The position numbers and the translations under genes were made by a program. 64,000 nucleotides of DNA from JBCBSK01 sp965250105 (GTDB lineage: Bacteria; Pseudomonadota; Alphaproteobacteria; Rhizobiales; Tepidamorphaceae): positions 2,480,001 to 2,544,000 of the forward strand of contig OZ252290.1 in NCBI GenBank assembly GCA_965250105.1. Reading direction: 5' to 3'. Under the pieces are notes generated by a model that did no database searches, had not been told where the DNA came from, and saw nothing but the letters and a program-made list of their open reading frames with translations. Below, piece by piece: positions 43,853 through 52,506 of this stretch; position 1 is the stretch's first letter; each line of letters begins with the position of its first letter.

Positions 43853-44014
43853 GTCGCAACAGCAGGTCAATGCGCGAGGGTTGACACCAACACCTTGCTC
43901 GGCCTCGGGAAAAGCGTTTCGCCATGCGGCGGCGCGCTTCGCGTTTCGAACGCCGCCCTCATAGCCTAGCGCAATCGTTACGTAAAGTTTAGGCGCACTC
44001 CGTGCGTTTATTTC

Positions 44015-44044
44015 TTGACAGAATCACCGTTATCGTCCATGTAA
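44015..44044 (+). promoter_or_regulatory. candidate promoter of the 41-codon ORF
   Basis: TTGACA at 44015-44020 is a perfect -35 hexamer. About 17-18 bp downstream, CATGTA/ATGTAA is a poor -10. Around it are short hairpins, GCAC-TCC-GTGC and GCACT-G-AGTGC. It lies 70-90 bp before the small ORF. Confidence 0.35.
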
Positions 44045-44110
44045 GTAGACGAAAGCGCACTGAGTGCTCTCTCCTGCCGGCGGATGGCCGGTCAAGAAGA
44101 GGAGGTGCTT

Positions 44111-44236
44111 ATGTTGGTCGAACTGCTGGTTACCCGGTCCGTCATGGGCCAGGGCAAGGTGGATGTGCATCGTTCCGCCGAATTCGTCTGCGGATTCGAG
44201 AACGCGATGCGTCGCATCGAACGGCTGTTTCACTGA
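44111..44236 (+). CDS. 41-residue small protein with its own terminator
   Basis: GGAGG at 44101-44105, within AAGAAGAGGAGG, is an excellent ribosome site 5 nt before the ATG. The product reads MLVELLVTRSVMGQGKVDVH, then a C-terminal helix with FVCGFENAMRRIERLF and a single Cys. It has no signal peptide or clear homology that I know. A candidate TTGACA promoter upstream and a strong terminator 45 bp downstream make an isolated unit of about 300 nt. It may encode a microprotein, or be a regulatory RNA with an embedded ORF. Confidence 0.55.
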   Translation: MLVELLVTRSVMGQGKVDVHRSAEFVCGFENAMRRIERLFH

Positions 44237-44281
44237 CCCGGCGGCGCGCCATCGCGCCGGCCGATCGAGGTGACATACGCA

Positions 44282-44314
44282 AACGGGCGCGATCCTGGAT
44301 CGCGCCCGTTTTTT
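44282..44314 (+). terminator. strong rho-independent terminator
   Basis: AACGGGCGCGATC, loop CTG, GATCGCGCCCGTT, followed by TTTT (six T including the stem end). The stem is a perfect 13 bp. It ends the transcript carrying the 41-codon ORF. Confidence 0.85.
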
Positions 44315-44355
44315 GATTCCGCCCTATGACAGATCCGCCCTATGACAGATAAAGC

Positions 44356-44637
44356 CTAGGCCGCCTTGGCGATCATCAGCAGGAAGGGCAATGGCGGGCC
44401 CTCGCGCAGCTGCATCGAGCCCATCGCCGTGATGACGCCGCGGTCCGAATTCTTCATCGCCGCGTTCAGTTCATAGTCGACATGGTCCTGCGGCAGGAAC
44501 TTGGCGTCGATCTGCTCCATGAAATGGCGCACGACCCTGACCGGCGTCTTGGACAACAGGTCGTCCGGCCCCTCGAAGGCATAGATCCCTTCGCCGCCGG
44601 TCGTGGCATGCATCACGGTTGCCTGATAGTGCGCCAT
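44356..44637 (-). CDS. conserved hypothetical protein, 93 residues
   Basis: A small soluble protein starting MAHYQATVMHATTGGEGIYAFEGPDDLL, followed by TPVRVVRHFMEQIDAKFLPQDHVDYELNAAMKN and ending in a hydrophobic LPFLLMIAKAA. No family is recognised. The ordered alpha/beta pattern and GGGGATCGC ribosome site indicate a real gene. It lies 99 bp after the carA stop on the same strand, so it may share the carA transcript. Convergent with the small-ORF terminator. Confidence 0.65.
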   Translation of the reverse strand: MAHYQATVMHATTGGEGIYAFEGPDDLLSKTPVRVVRHFMEQIDAKFLPQDHVDYELNAAMKNSDRGVITAMGSMQLREGPPLPFLLMIAKAA

Positions 44638-44736
44638 GCGATCCCCCTGAATCCTGGCCTGTGACGGGCGGTGCGCCCGCCGATGCTGCGACGCCCGACA
44701 TGACACCGCCGGACATGACGCTGTTATGACGCCCTG

Positions 44737-45948
44737 CTACGCGGCCTTGCGGGCCGCGATCAGGTCGACGAAGCGGTCGAACAGATAATGGCTGTCCTCG
44801 GGGCCGGGCGAGGCCTCGGGATGATACTGGACCGAGAAGACCGGTCGGTCGGTCAGCCTGAGCCCGCAATTCGATCCGTCGAATAGCGAGACATGGGTTT
44901 CCGCGACATTGCCGGGCAGGCTGTCGCGGTCGACTGCGAAGCCGTGATTCATCGAGGTGATCTCGACCTTGCCGGTGGTGTTGTCGCGCACCGGGTGATT
45001 GGCGCCGTGATGGCCCTGATGCATCTTGCGGGTCGCGCCGCCGAGCGCCAGGCCGAGGATCTGGTGGCCGAGGCAGATGCCGAACATCGGCAGATCCGTC
45101 TCGATCAGCGCGCGGATCACCGGTACCGCATAGACGCCGGTGGCGGCGGGATCGCCGGGGCCGTTCGACAGGAACACGCCGTCGGGCTTGAGCGCCAGGA
45201 TGTCCTCGGCGCTCGCCGTCGCCGGCACCACCGTGACCTTGCAGCCGCGGCTCGCCAATTGCCGCAGGATATTGCGCTTGATGCCGTAATCGATGGCGAC
45301 GATGTGGAACCGGTCGGTGGTGCGCCGGCCATAGCCCTCGCCGAGCACCCAGGACGTCTCGTCCCAGTCATAGCGCTGGCCGGTGGTGACGTCGGGCACA
45401 AGATCCATGCCTTCGAGGCCCGGCCAGGCGCGGGCGCGGGCCAGCAGGTCGGCTTCGTCGAAGCGGCCGTCGGGAGCATGCGCGATGACGGCATTGGGCA
45501 TGCCGCGTTCGCGGATCCGGGCGGTCAGCGCGCGGGTGTCGATGCCGGCCATGCCGATGATGTTGCGGCGCTTCAGCCAGGCGTCGAGATGGCCGAGCGC
45601 GCGCCAGTTCGACGGTTCGGTGATGTCGGCGCGCAGGACGCAGCCGCGCACGCCGGACGCGCCCGCGAGATTGGCCGTCTCGATGTCCTCGTCATTGGCC
45701 CCGACATTGCCGATGTGGGGAAAGGTGAAGGTGATGATCTGGCCGGCATAGGAGGGATCGGTGAGGATCTCCTGATAGCCGGTCATGGCGGTGTTGAAGC
45801 AGACCTCGCCGGGCGCGTCGCCCGTGGCGCCGAGACCGCGCCCGCGCAGGACGGTGCCGTCGTCGAGAACCAGAAGGGCGGTCGCGCCGTCGTCGGGCGC
45901 ATGGGTGTCGCCGGACGCGGCGGCGGGGGCTTGTGTGTGAGCTGTCAT
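44737..45948 (-). CDS. carA: carbamoyl-phosphate synthase small subunit
   Basis: A 403-residue glutamine amidotransferase subunit that feeds ammonia to CarB. The N-terminal half has TALLVLDDGTVLRGRGLGATGDAPGEVCFNTAMTGYQEILTDPSYAGQIITFTFPHIGN. The class I amidotransferase domain has VFLSNGPGDP near residue 253, the nucleophile Cys in MFGICLGHQILGLALGG near 286, and the catalytic His-Glu in VQYHPEASPGPEDS near 370. The first 22 residues are Thr/Ala-rich and poorly conserved, so the start could be slightly downstream. Confidence 0.95.
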   Translation of the reverse strand: MTAHTQAPAAASGDTHAPDDGATALLVLDDGTVLRGRGLGATGDAPGEVCFNTAMTGYQEILTDPSYAGQIITFTFPHIGNVGANDEDIETANLAGASGVRGCVLRADITEPSNWRALGHLDAWLKRRNIIGMAGIDTRALTARIRERGMPNAVIAHAPDGRFDEADLLARARAWPGLEGMDLVPDVTTGQRYDWDETSWVLGEGYGRRTTDRFHIVAIDYGIKRNILRQLASRGCKVTVVPATASAEDILALKPDGVFLSNGPGDPAATGVYAVPVIRALIETDLPMFGICLGHQILGLALGGATRKMHQGHHGANHPVRDNTTGKVEITSMNHGFAVDRDSLPGNVAETHVSLFDGSNCGLRLTDRPVFSVQYHPEASPGPEDSHYLFDRFVDLIAARKAA

Positions 45949-46039
45949 GCGCCATCTAGTAGTGCGGGTTCGCGCCCCAGCGCAAGAGGTGCGGGCGGAA
46001 CGGCCGGACCGGCGGCCCCGGGGCCCTTTCCGCGGCGTT

Positions 46040-46068
46040 ACACGCGATTGTGTCACACGCGACGGTGT
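46040..46068. promoter_or_regulatory. tandem 15-bp repeat between carA and yqeY
   Basis: ACACGCGATTGTGT (46040-46053) and ACACGCGACGGTGT (46055-46068) repeat with a 15-bp period; each has ACAC/GTGT arms. They lie about 90-120 bp upstream of carA and 130-160 bp upstream of yqeY. They could be a pair of operator sites; the regulator is unknown. Confidence 0.35.
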
Positions 46069-46199
46069 GAAACCGCGCGTCGTCGCGCCACGTAAGTCCT
46101 TATGGTCAGTAATTGTTACCGATTGTTGCCCGTGGCGTGTTGTTGCGCCGGGTTGCAATCGGATAAGGTCCGGCTTGCCGGACGAGGTTGGGAGTTTCC

Positions 46200-46655
46200 A
46201 TGCTGAGAGGCGAAATCGACAAGGCGCTGGTCGCTGCGACCAAGGCCAAGCAGGAGCGCCGGGTGCGCACGCTGCGTCTCATTGTCTGCGCCATCAAGGA
46301 CCGCGACATCGCGGCCCGCGGCAAGGGCGACGAGGCCGGCATGTCGGATGCCGAGATCCAAGCCATCCTGCAGAAGATGATCAAGCAGCGCGAGGAATCA
46401 GCGAAGCTGTTCGCCGAGGGCGGCCGCGCGGAACTCGCCGAGCAGGAAGAGACGGAAATCACCATCATCCGCGAATTCCTGCCGCGCCAGATGGCGGCCG
46501 ACGAGATCCAGTCGGTCTGCAAGGGCGTCGTCGATGAACTGGGCGCGACCTGCATCCGCGACATGGGCCGCACGATGAGCGCCATCAAGACGCGCTATCC
46601 GGGCCAGATGGACTTCCAGAAGGCCTCGTCGGTCGTCAAGCAGATGCTCAGCTGA
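46200..46655 (+). CDS. GatB/YqeY domain protein
   Basis: A 151-residue YqeY-like protein: MLRGEIDKALVAATKAKQERRVRTLRLIVCAIKDRDI at the start, then QAILQKMIKQREESAKLFAEGGRAELAEQEETEITIIREFLPRQM, and MGRTMSAIKTRYPGQMDFQKASSVVKQML at the end. The domain resembles the tail of GatB in amidotransferase complexes and may bind tRNA; the stand-alone role is unclear. An upstream TTG (46188) is in frame but the ATG is preferred, with GAGGTTGGGAG upstream. It precedes dnaG as in many alphaproteobacteria. Confidence 0.9.
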   Translation: MLRGEIDKALVAATKAKQERRVRTLRLIVCAIKDRDIAARGKGDEAGMSDAEIQAILQKMIKQREESAKLFAEGGRAELAEQEETEITIIREFLPRQMAADEIQSVCKGVVDELGATCIRDMGRTMSAIKTRYPGQMDFQKASSVVKQMLS

Positions 46656-46783
46656 CAGGCTGGGCCCGCGGCCCGGATGGCCGGGCGGTCCGATTGCCTC
46701 AGATTCCCGTGGAGTGACGTTGACGGTGCTCGCATCCGGTGTGCGATGCGATTAAACTCGGCGGGATTTGGGTTGTCCAAGAC

Positions 46784-48700
46784 ATGCGCTATCCCCCAAG
46801 CCTCCTCGACGAGATCCGCAACCGGATTCCGGTCAGCCAGGTCGTTGCCCGCAAGGTGACCCTGCGCAAGCAGGGGCGCGAATATGCTGGCTTGAGCCCG
46901 TTCAACAAGGAAAAGACGCCGTCCTTCTTCGTCAATGACGAGAAGCAGTTCTATCACTGCTTCTCGTCGGGCAAGCATGGCGACATCTTCACCTTCCTGA
47001 TGGAGACCGAGGGTCTGTCCTTTCCCGAGGCCGTCGAACGGCTCGCCAATGACGCGGGCGTGTCGCTGCCAAAGCCCGACCGGCAGGCCGAGGCGCGCGA
47101 GCGCCGGCGCGCCGGGCTCGCCGAGATCATGGAAGAGGCGGCCGCCTTCTTCCAGCGCGAATTGTTCGCCGATCAGGGCGCGCGGGCGCGAGATTATCTT
47201 GTCGGGCGCGGGCTCGACCGGGCGATCGTCGAGCGCTTCCGGCTCGGTTTCGCGCCGTCGTCGCGGTCGGCGCTGAAGACCCATCTCGCCGGCCTCGGCG
47301 TCACGCCCGATCAGATGCTCGAAGCGGGCCTCGTCATCGGCGGCGAGGACATTCCCGTGCCCTATGACCGGTTCCGCGACCGGGTGATGTTTCCGATCGC
47401 CGATGCGCGGGGCCGTATCATCGCCTTCGGTGGGCGTGGGCTGAGCCCCGACGCCAAGCCGAAATACATGAACTCGCCGGAAACGCCGCTGTTTCACAAG
47501 GGCCATACCCTGTTCAACATCCAGCCCGCCCGCGCGGCCGCCCACAAGACCGGCCGCGTCGTCGTCGCCGAGGGCTATATGGATGTGATCGCCTTCGCGC
47601 GCGCCGGCATCGACGCGGCGGTGGCGCCGCTCGGCACCGCGCTGACCGAGGCCCAGCTCGATCTTTTGTGGCGCATGGCCGACGAGCCGGTCCTGTGTTT
47701 CGACGGCGATGCGGCGGGCCTGCGGGCCGCGCGCCGGGCGATGGAACTGGCCCTGCCGCGTCTCCTGCCCGGCAAGAGCCTGCGTTTCGCGCTCCTGCCC
47801 GCCGGCCAGGACCCTGACGACCTGGTCTCGGCCGGCGGCCGCGCGGCGCTGGAAGCCGCCATCGAGACGCCGCTACCGCTCGCCGACATGGTGTGGCGCA
47901 CAGAACTCGAGGCCGAACCGGTCGACACGCCCGAACGCCGCGCCGCCTTCGAGACGCGCGTCAAGGCGCGCGCCCGCGCCATCGGCGACGTCGATGTCCG
48001 GCGCCATTACGAGACTGAGATGCAGGAGCGCCTGCGCGCCTTGTTCGGCCGGGGCGGGGCGCCCGGGACGGCGCGGCGCCGACCGTCGGCGCGCGGCGGG
48101 CGCGGCGGAGGCCGGGCCTATGGAACGGCCCAAACCATGCCGGACCTGCCGGCGACCGAGAGCCTGAGGCACAGCGCGCTCGTGTCGGGGCGCACTGTGT
48201 CGCTGCCCCGGCGTGACTGCATCCTGGTGCTGACGCTGCTCAATCACCCGCATCTGCTCGACACGATCGGCGAGGCGCTCGCCGGCGTTCCCCTGGCGCC
48301 GGACCTGATGCGCCTTCTCGATCAGGCGGCCGCCGAAAGCGCCGATGCCGACGAACTCGACGCGGCGGGCCTGCGCGCCCGTCTCGTCCGGCGCGGGCAT
48401 GGCGAGACGCTGGCCGCGATCGACCGGCTCGGCATTCCGGCGATCGAGTGGTTCGCCGCGCCCGAGGCCGCGCCGGGGGATGCCGAAACCGGATTCAATC
48501 ACACTCTGGCCTTGCACCGGAAAATCAGCACGTTACATACAGAGCTTGCCGAGGTGGAGGGCCTGCTCGCTCGCGAGACCACGGAAGCGCATTATCAGCG
48601 CCTGTGCGAGATAAAGAACGAGTTGGCGCGCGCCGAAGGCACGGAAGCGCTGGTCGAGGGTTTCGGATCCTCGTCCGGGCGCGTATCGCGCGTATTTTAA
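46784..48700 (+). CDS. dnaG: DNA primase
   Basis: A 638-residue primase that lays RNA primers at replication forks. The N-terminal CHC2-type domain is YAGLSPFNKEKTPSFFVNDEKQFYHCFSSGKHG, but the usual ligands C, H, C, C read Ser-38, Asn-41, Cys-59, Ser-62, so zinc is probably not bound. The TOPRIM domain has VVAEGYMDVIAFARAG near 260 and LCFDGDAAGLRAARRAM near 305 with the metal-binding acids. The Gly/Arg-rich linker (about 420-447) leads to the helicase-binding C-terminal domain. The start precedes RYPPSLLDEI. Confidence 0.94.
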   Translation: MRYPPSLLDEIRNRIPVSQVVARKVTLRKQGREYAGLSPFNKEKTPSFFVNDEKQFYHCFSSGKHGDIFTFLMETEGLSFPEAVERLANDAGVSLPKPDRQAEARERRRAGLAEIMEEAAAFFQRELFADQGARARDYLVGRGLDRAIVERFRLGFAPSSRSALKTHLAGLGVTPDQMLEAGLVIGGEDIPVPYDRFRDRVMFPIADARGRIIAFGGRGLSPDAKPKYMNSPETPLFHKGHTLFNIQPARAAAHKTGRVVVAEGYMDVIAFARAGIDAAVAPLGTALTEAQLDLLWRMADEPVLCFDGDAAGLRAARRAMELALPRLLPGKSLRFALLPAGQDPDDLVSAGGRAALEAAIETPLPLADMVWRTELEAEPVDTPERRAAFETRVKARARAIGDVDVRRHYETEMQERLRALFGRGGAPGTARRRPSARGGRGGGRAYGTAQTMPDLPATESLRHSALVSGRTVSLPRRDCILVLTLLNHPHLLDTIGEALAGVPLAPDLMRLLDQAAAESADADELDAAGLRARLVRRGHGETLAAIDRLGIPAIEWFAAPEAAPGDAETGFNHTLALHRKISTLHTELAEVEGLLARETTEAHYQRLCEIKNELARAEGTEALVEGFGSSSGRVSRVF

Positions 48701-48872
48701 CATGTGTTTCTTGCATGTGTTTCGAAGCAGGACTTTTTTCGCGGCACATGTCGCGACATGGGCCCCTTATGGCGGCGAGGCGTGATGTGCCTTGTGCGTG
48801 CGCTTCGACGAACGGGCTTTCGATGTGCCGCGCCGAGGGCGCGGGCTGGCGGTGCGGATCGCGCCGATGGGG

Positions 48873-48903
48873 TTAATCGCGGGTTAGGTTAAGCGCGGAT
48901 TAA
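48873..48903. promoter_or_regulatory. two CtrA-type boxes upstream of rpoD
   Basis: TTAA-TCGCGGG-TTAG (48873-48887) and TTAA-GCGCGGA-TTAA (48889-48903) fit the TTAA-N7-TTAA consensus of the cell-cycle regulator CtrA, the second exactly. They stand 1 bp apart, 83-113 bp before the rpoD start. In the same 285-bp spacer are the 14-bp palindrome CATGTCGCGACATG (48747-48760) and two CATGTGTTT repeats after the dnaG stop. Confidence 0.55.
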
Positions 48904-48985
48904 TGGAAAACCGGTACCGAAGACGATGCGGTGAACGCTCCAGAACGGGGCGGGCCGATTGAACGGTAGTGTCAGGAGACAGCGT

Positions 48986-50959
48986 ATGGCGATGACGAAG
49001 CAGACCGAGGACAGCGCCCCTCAGACCGCGGAAGGAGCCGACGGCCCCCTGCTCGACCTGTCCGATGTCGCCGTCAAGCGCATGATCAAGGCCGCCAAGA
49101 AGCGCGGCTTCGTCACCTATGACGAACTCAACGACGTCCTGCCGTCCGAGGAAGTCTCCTCCGAGCAGATCGAGGACATCCTCTCCATGCTCAATGAAAT
49201 GGGCATCAATGTGATCGAGGCCGAGGAAGCCGAGGAAAAGGAAGAAGGCCGCGAGGGCGAGGAAGGCGGCGACCTGGTCGAGACCAGCAACCGCGCCGTC
49301 ACCGCCCAGGAAAAGACCAAGAGCGAGCCGGCCGACCGCACCGACGACCCCGTGCGCATGTATCTGCGCGAGATGGGCACCGTCGAGCTCCTGTCGCGCG
49401 AGGGCGAGATCGCCATCGCCAAGCGCATCGAGGCCGGCCGCGAGGCGATGATCGCCGGTCTCTGCGAAAGCCCGCTGACCTTCCAGGCCATCATCATCTG
49501 GCGCGACGAGCTGAACGAGGGGCGCACGCTGCTGCGCGACATCATCGATCTCGAAGCGACCTATGCCGGCCCCGAGGCGCAGCAGCCGGCCGCCGGCGAG
49601 GCCGCCGAGGATGACGAGGCCGAGGACGAGACCGATAGCGAGGACGAGGCCGGCGAGGACAGCGACGACGATTTCGACGACGAAGGCGGCATGTCGCTGG
49701 CGGCCATGGAGGCCGAGCTCAAGCCGAAGGTGCTCGAAACCTTCGACGAGATCGCCGATGCCTATAAGAAGCTGCGCAAGCTTCAGGAACAGCTTGTCGA
49801 CAACAAGCTGGCCGGCGAGCGCAGCCTCAGCCCGAGCCAGGAAAAGCGCTACAAGAAGCTCAAGGAAGACATCGTCGCCAATGTCAAATCGCTGTCGCTC
49901 AACCAGCACCGCATCGAGGCGCTGGTCAGCCAGCTCTATTCGATCAACAAGCGGCTGATGGGCTATGAGGGCCGCCTGATGCGGCTCGCCGACACCTATG
50001 GCGTCGAGCGCCAGAACTTCCTCGACGAATATATGGGCCACGAGCTCGACCCGAACTGGGTGCGCCGCATCGCCAATCTCGGCGCGCGGGGCTGGAAGGA
50101 TTTCGTCGCCAAGGAAAAGGAGACGATCCACGAGATTCGCGGCGAGATCCAGAGCCTGGCCGGCGATACCGGGCTCGAGATTCCCGAATTCCGCAAGATC
50201 GTCGCCATGGTTCAGAAGGGCGAGCGGGAAGCGCGCCAGGCCAAGAAGGAGATGGTCGAGGCCAATCTCCGCCTCGTCATCTCGATCGCCAAGAAATACA
50301 CCAACCGCGGCCTGCAATTCCTCGACCTGATCCAGGAAGGCAATATCGGCCTGATGAAGGCGGTCGATAAGTTCGAATATCGCCGTGGCTACAAGTTCTC
50401 GACCTATGCCACCTGGTGGATCCGCCAGGCGATCACCCGCTCGATCGCCGATCAGGCGCGCACGATCCGTATCCCGGTACATATGATCGAGACGATCAAC
50501 AAGATCGTTCGCACCTCGCGCCAGATGCTGCACGAGATCGGCCGCGAGCCGACGCCGGAGGAGCTGGCCGAAAAGCTCGGCATGCCGCTCGAAAAAGTGC
50601 GCAAGGTGCTGAAGATCGCCAAGGAGCCGATCAGCCTGGAAACGCCGATCGGCGACGAGGAAGACAGCCATCTCGGCGATTTCATCGAGGACAAGAACGC
50701 CGTCCTGCCGATCGACGCCGCAATCCAGGGCAATCTGCGCGAGACGACGACCCGCGTCCTGGCCTCGCTGACCCCGCGCGAGGAGCGCGTCCTGCGCATG
50801 CGCTTCGGCATCGGCATGAACACCGACCATACCCTCGAAGAGGTCGGCCAGCAGTTCTCGGTGACCCGCGAGCGCATTCGCCAGATCGAGGCCAAGGCGC
50901 TCAGAAAGCTCAAGCATCCGAGCCGCTCGCGGAAGCTCAGAAGCTTCCTGGATAACTAG
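48986..50959 (+). CDS. rpoD: primary sigma factor RpoD (sigma-70)
   Basis: A 657-residue housekeeping sigma factor. Region 1.1 is LLDLSDVAVKRMIKAAKKRGFVTYDELNDVLPSEEVSSEQIEDIL. Region 1.2 is DPVRMYLREMGTVELLSREGEIAIAKRIEAG. A highly acidic insert lies near 205-230 (DDEAEDETDSEDEAGEDSDD). Region 2 is NLRLVISIAKKYTNRGLQFLDLIQEGNIGLMKAVDKFEYRRGYKFSTYATWWIRQAI, and region 4 ends VGQQFSVTRERIRQIEAKALRKLKHP. ATG at 48986 has CAGGAGA upstream; the earlier TTG is less likely. It follows dnaG as usual. Confidence 0.97.
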   Translation: MAMTKQTEDSAPQTAEGADGPLLDLSDVAVKRMIKAAKKRGFVTYDELNDVLPSEEVSSEQIEDILSMLNEMGINVIEAEEAEEKEEGREGEEGGDLVETSNRAVTAQEKTKSEPADRTDDPVRMYLREMGTVELLSREGEIAIAKRIEAGREAMIAGLCESPLTFQAIIIWRDELNEGRTLLRDIIDLEATYAGPEAQQPAAGEAAEDDEAEDETDSEDEAGEDSDDDFDDEGGMSLAAMEAELKPKVLETFDEIADAYKKLRKLQEQLVDNKLAGERSLSPSQEKRYKKLKEDIVANVKSLSLNQHRIEALVSQLYSINKRLMGYEGRLMRLADTYGVERQNFLDEYMGHELDPNWVRRIANLGARGWKDFVAKEKETIHEIRGEIQSLAGDTGLEIPEFRKIVAMVQKGEREARQAKKEMVEANLRLVISIAKKYTNRGLQFLDLIQEGNIGLMKAVDKFEYRRGYKFSTYATWWIRQAITRSIADQARTIRIPVHMIETINKIVRTSRQMLHEIGREPTPEELAEKLGMPLEKVRKVLKIAKEPISLETPIGDEEDSHLGDFIEDKNAVLPIDAAIQGNLRETTTRVLASLTPREERVLRMRFGIGMNTDHTLEEVGQQFSVTRERIRQIEAKALRKLKHPSRSRKLRSFLDN

Positions 50960-50985
50960 TCCGGCATCGCGTTCGGCGATCGACC

Positions 50986-51267
50986 ATGTCCTTCTTCAAG
51001 AACCTGTTTGGTGGTGGGCGCGGCGATGGATCTCCCTCGCCCCACCCCGAGGAAGTCTATGAGGGCTACAGGATCCACGTGACGCCGATCCCCGAGGGCA
51101 ATCAGTTCCGTCTCGCGGCAACGATCGAGAAGGAAATCGACGGCGAGCTCCGGCACTACAAGCTCATCCGTGCCGATGTCATGCCAACCAAGGGCGACAT
51201 CGCGGAAGCCGCGCTCCGCAAGGCGCGCCAGTTGATCGACAGCCAAGGCGACAAGATCTTCGATTGA
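50986..51267 (+). CDS. HlyU family protein
   Basis: A 93-residue protein of the HlyU family: MSFFKNLFGGG at the start, EEVYEGYRIHVTPIPEGNQFRLAATIEKEIDGELRHYKLIRADV in the middle and ALRKARQLIDSQGDKIFD at the end. The family is annotated as transcriptional activators by name, but this PF10115-type protein differs from the ArsR-like HlyU of Vibrio and lacks an evident HTH, so function is uncertain. It starts 26 bp after rpoD, so read-through expression is likely. Confidence 0.85.
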   Translation: MSFFKNLFGGGRGDGSPSPHPEEVYEGYRIHVTPIPEGNQFRLAATIEKEIDGELRHYKLIRADVMPTKGDIAEAALRKARQLIDSQGDKIFD

Positions 51268-51309
51268 GCGTCCGCTGACGGCCTGCCCAGCCTGTGTTAC
51301 GCTCTGTCC

Positions 51310-51516
51310 ATGACCGTTCACGTCACCCAGGCCGCCGAGGGCCTGCCCCGCCGGGCGTTCACGACGCGCGATATCGAGCGCCTGTCGGTCCGGGTCCATC
51401 GCGATCCGACACCGACAGGCTCCCGCACCGTGATCGACCACGGACGCGACACCCCGGTCTCGGCGCTTCACGTCGCAGAGCTGTCGCTGCAACTGGACGC
51501 CTACGCCCCGCGCTGA
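51310..51516 (+). CDS. small hypothetical protein, 68 residues
   Basis: A short ORF 42 bp after hlyU. The start MTVHVTQAAEGLPRRAFTTR resembles the first residues of Uma2-type nuclease-fold proteins (GLPRRAFT), but none of their catalytic motifs follows, so any relation would be a remnant. Codon composition suits coding, yet no strong ribosome site is seen. It may be a minor gene or a chance ORF. Confidence 0.35.
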   Translation: MTVHVTQAAEGLPRRAFTTRDIERLSVRVHRDPTPTGSRTVIDHGRDTPVSALHVAELSLQLDAYAPR

Positions 51517-51682
51517 GATCGGGTAGCGGTCGCCGCCGCGCAGCGCGGCCGCATAACACATATGCTTGCAAAGTGTTACGAACTGCCTTGGTTCGGCCGT
51601 GTCGACGCCCTATGGTCCGCCGCACCCTAATTGGGGCCAAGGAGAAAGCGTCAGCTCTTTATATACAGAAGGAGATTGTGTA

Positions 51683-52342
51683 ATGGCTCTGCGCATCAAT
51701 GACACCGCCCCCGACTTCACCGCCGAGACCACGGCTGGCACCATCAATTTCCATGACTGGATCGGTGACGGCTGGGCGATCCTGTTCTCCCATCCCAAGG
51801 ATTTCACGCCGGTCTGCACCACCGAACTCGGCTACATGGCCGGGCTCGCCGACGAGTTCGCCAAGCGTGACACCAAGATCATCGGCATCTCGGTCGATCC
51901 GGTCGAGAACCATCTGAAGTGGAAGCAGGACATCACCGACGTGACCGGCCACAAGGTCGACTATCCGCTGATCGGCGACCCCGAGCTCAAGATCGCCAAG
52001 CTCTACGACATGCTGCCGGCCGAGGCCGGCGACACGTCGGAAGGTCGCACGCCGGCCGACAATGCGACCGTCCGTTCGGTCTTCGTCATCGGGCCGGACA
52101 AGAAGGTCAAGCTGTCGCTGACCTATCCGATGACGACGGGGCGCAATTTCGACGAGATCCTGCGGGTGATCGATTCGATGCAGCTGACCGCCAAGCACCA
52201 GGTGGCGACGCCGGCCCAGTGGACGCCGGGCGAGGACGTGATCATCACGGCGGCCGTGTCGGACGAGGACGCCAAGACCCGCTTCGGCGAGTTCAAGACC
52301 GTCAAACCCTATCTGCGGACCACCAAACAGCCCGCCGCCTGA
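51683..52342 (+). CDS. 1-Cys peroxiredoxin (Prx6 type)
   Basis: A 219-residue peroxiredoxin that reduces hydrogen peroxide and organic peroxides. The peroxidatic Cys-45 is in LFSHPKDFTPVCTTELGYMAGL. The long C-terminal Prx6 arm includes RSVFVIGPDKKVKLSLTYPMTTGRNFDEILRVIDSMQLT and WTPGEDVIITAAVSDEDAK. There is no resolving Cys, as expected. GAAGGAGATT 5 nt before ATG is a strong ribosome site. It may cooperate with the thioredoxin system encoded elsewhere in the window. Confidence 0.93.
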   Translation: MALRINDTAPDFTAETTAGTINFHDWIGDGWAILFSHPKDFTPVCTTELGYMAGLADEFAKRDTKIIGISVDPVENHLKWKQDITDVTGHKVDYPLIGDPELKIAKLYDMLPAEAGDTSEGRTPADNATVRSVFVIGPDKKVKLSLTYPMTTGRNFDEILRVIDSMQLTAKHQVATPAQWTPGEDVIITAAVSDEDAKTRFGEFKTVKPYLRTTKQPAA

Positions 52343-52360
52343 CGGACGCCGACGGGCCTG

Positions 52361-52394
52361 AATTGTGGCGAAAACGTCTTCATTTGCCACAATT
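52361..52394 (+). terminator. hairpin after the peroxiredoxin gene
   Basis: AATTGTGGC and GCCACAATT pair over 9 bp around a 16-nt loop, starting 18 bp beyond the stop codon. There is no T run, so it may be a transcript-stabilising end or a weak terminator. Confidence 0.4.
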
Positions 52395-52506
52395 CGAGGC
52401 ATGAAATGGACATGCGATGCCTGCATAGCGGGCATGTGCCTTGTTGCATTGCAACATGCCGATCCGATGGGCACATATCGGACAGGTGTTTTGCAAACGC
52501 GGCGTC

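Noticed and set aside
48884..50917. 677-codon open frame antisense to rpoD
   Set aside because: Leu/Asp/Ala-rich shadow of rpoD with no conserved motif.
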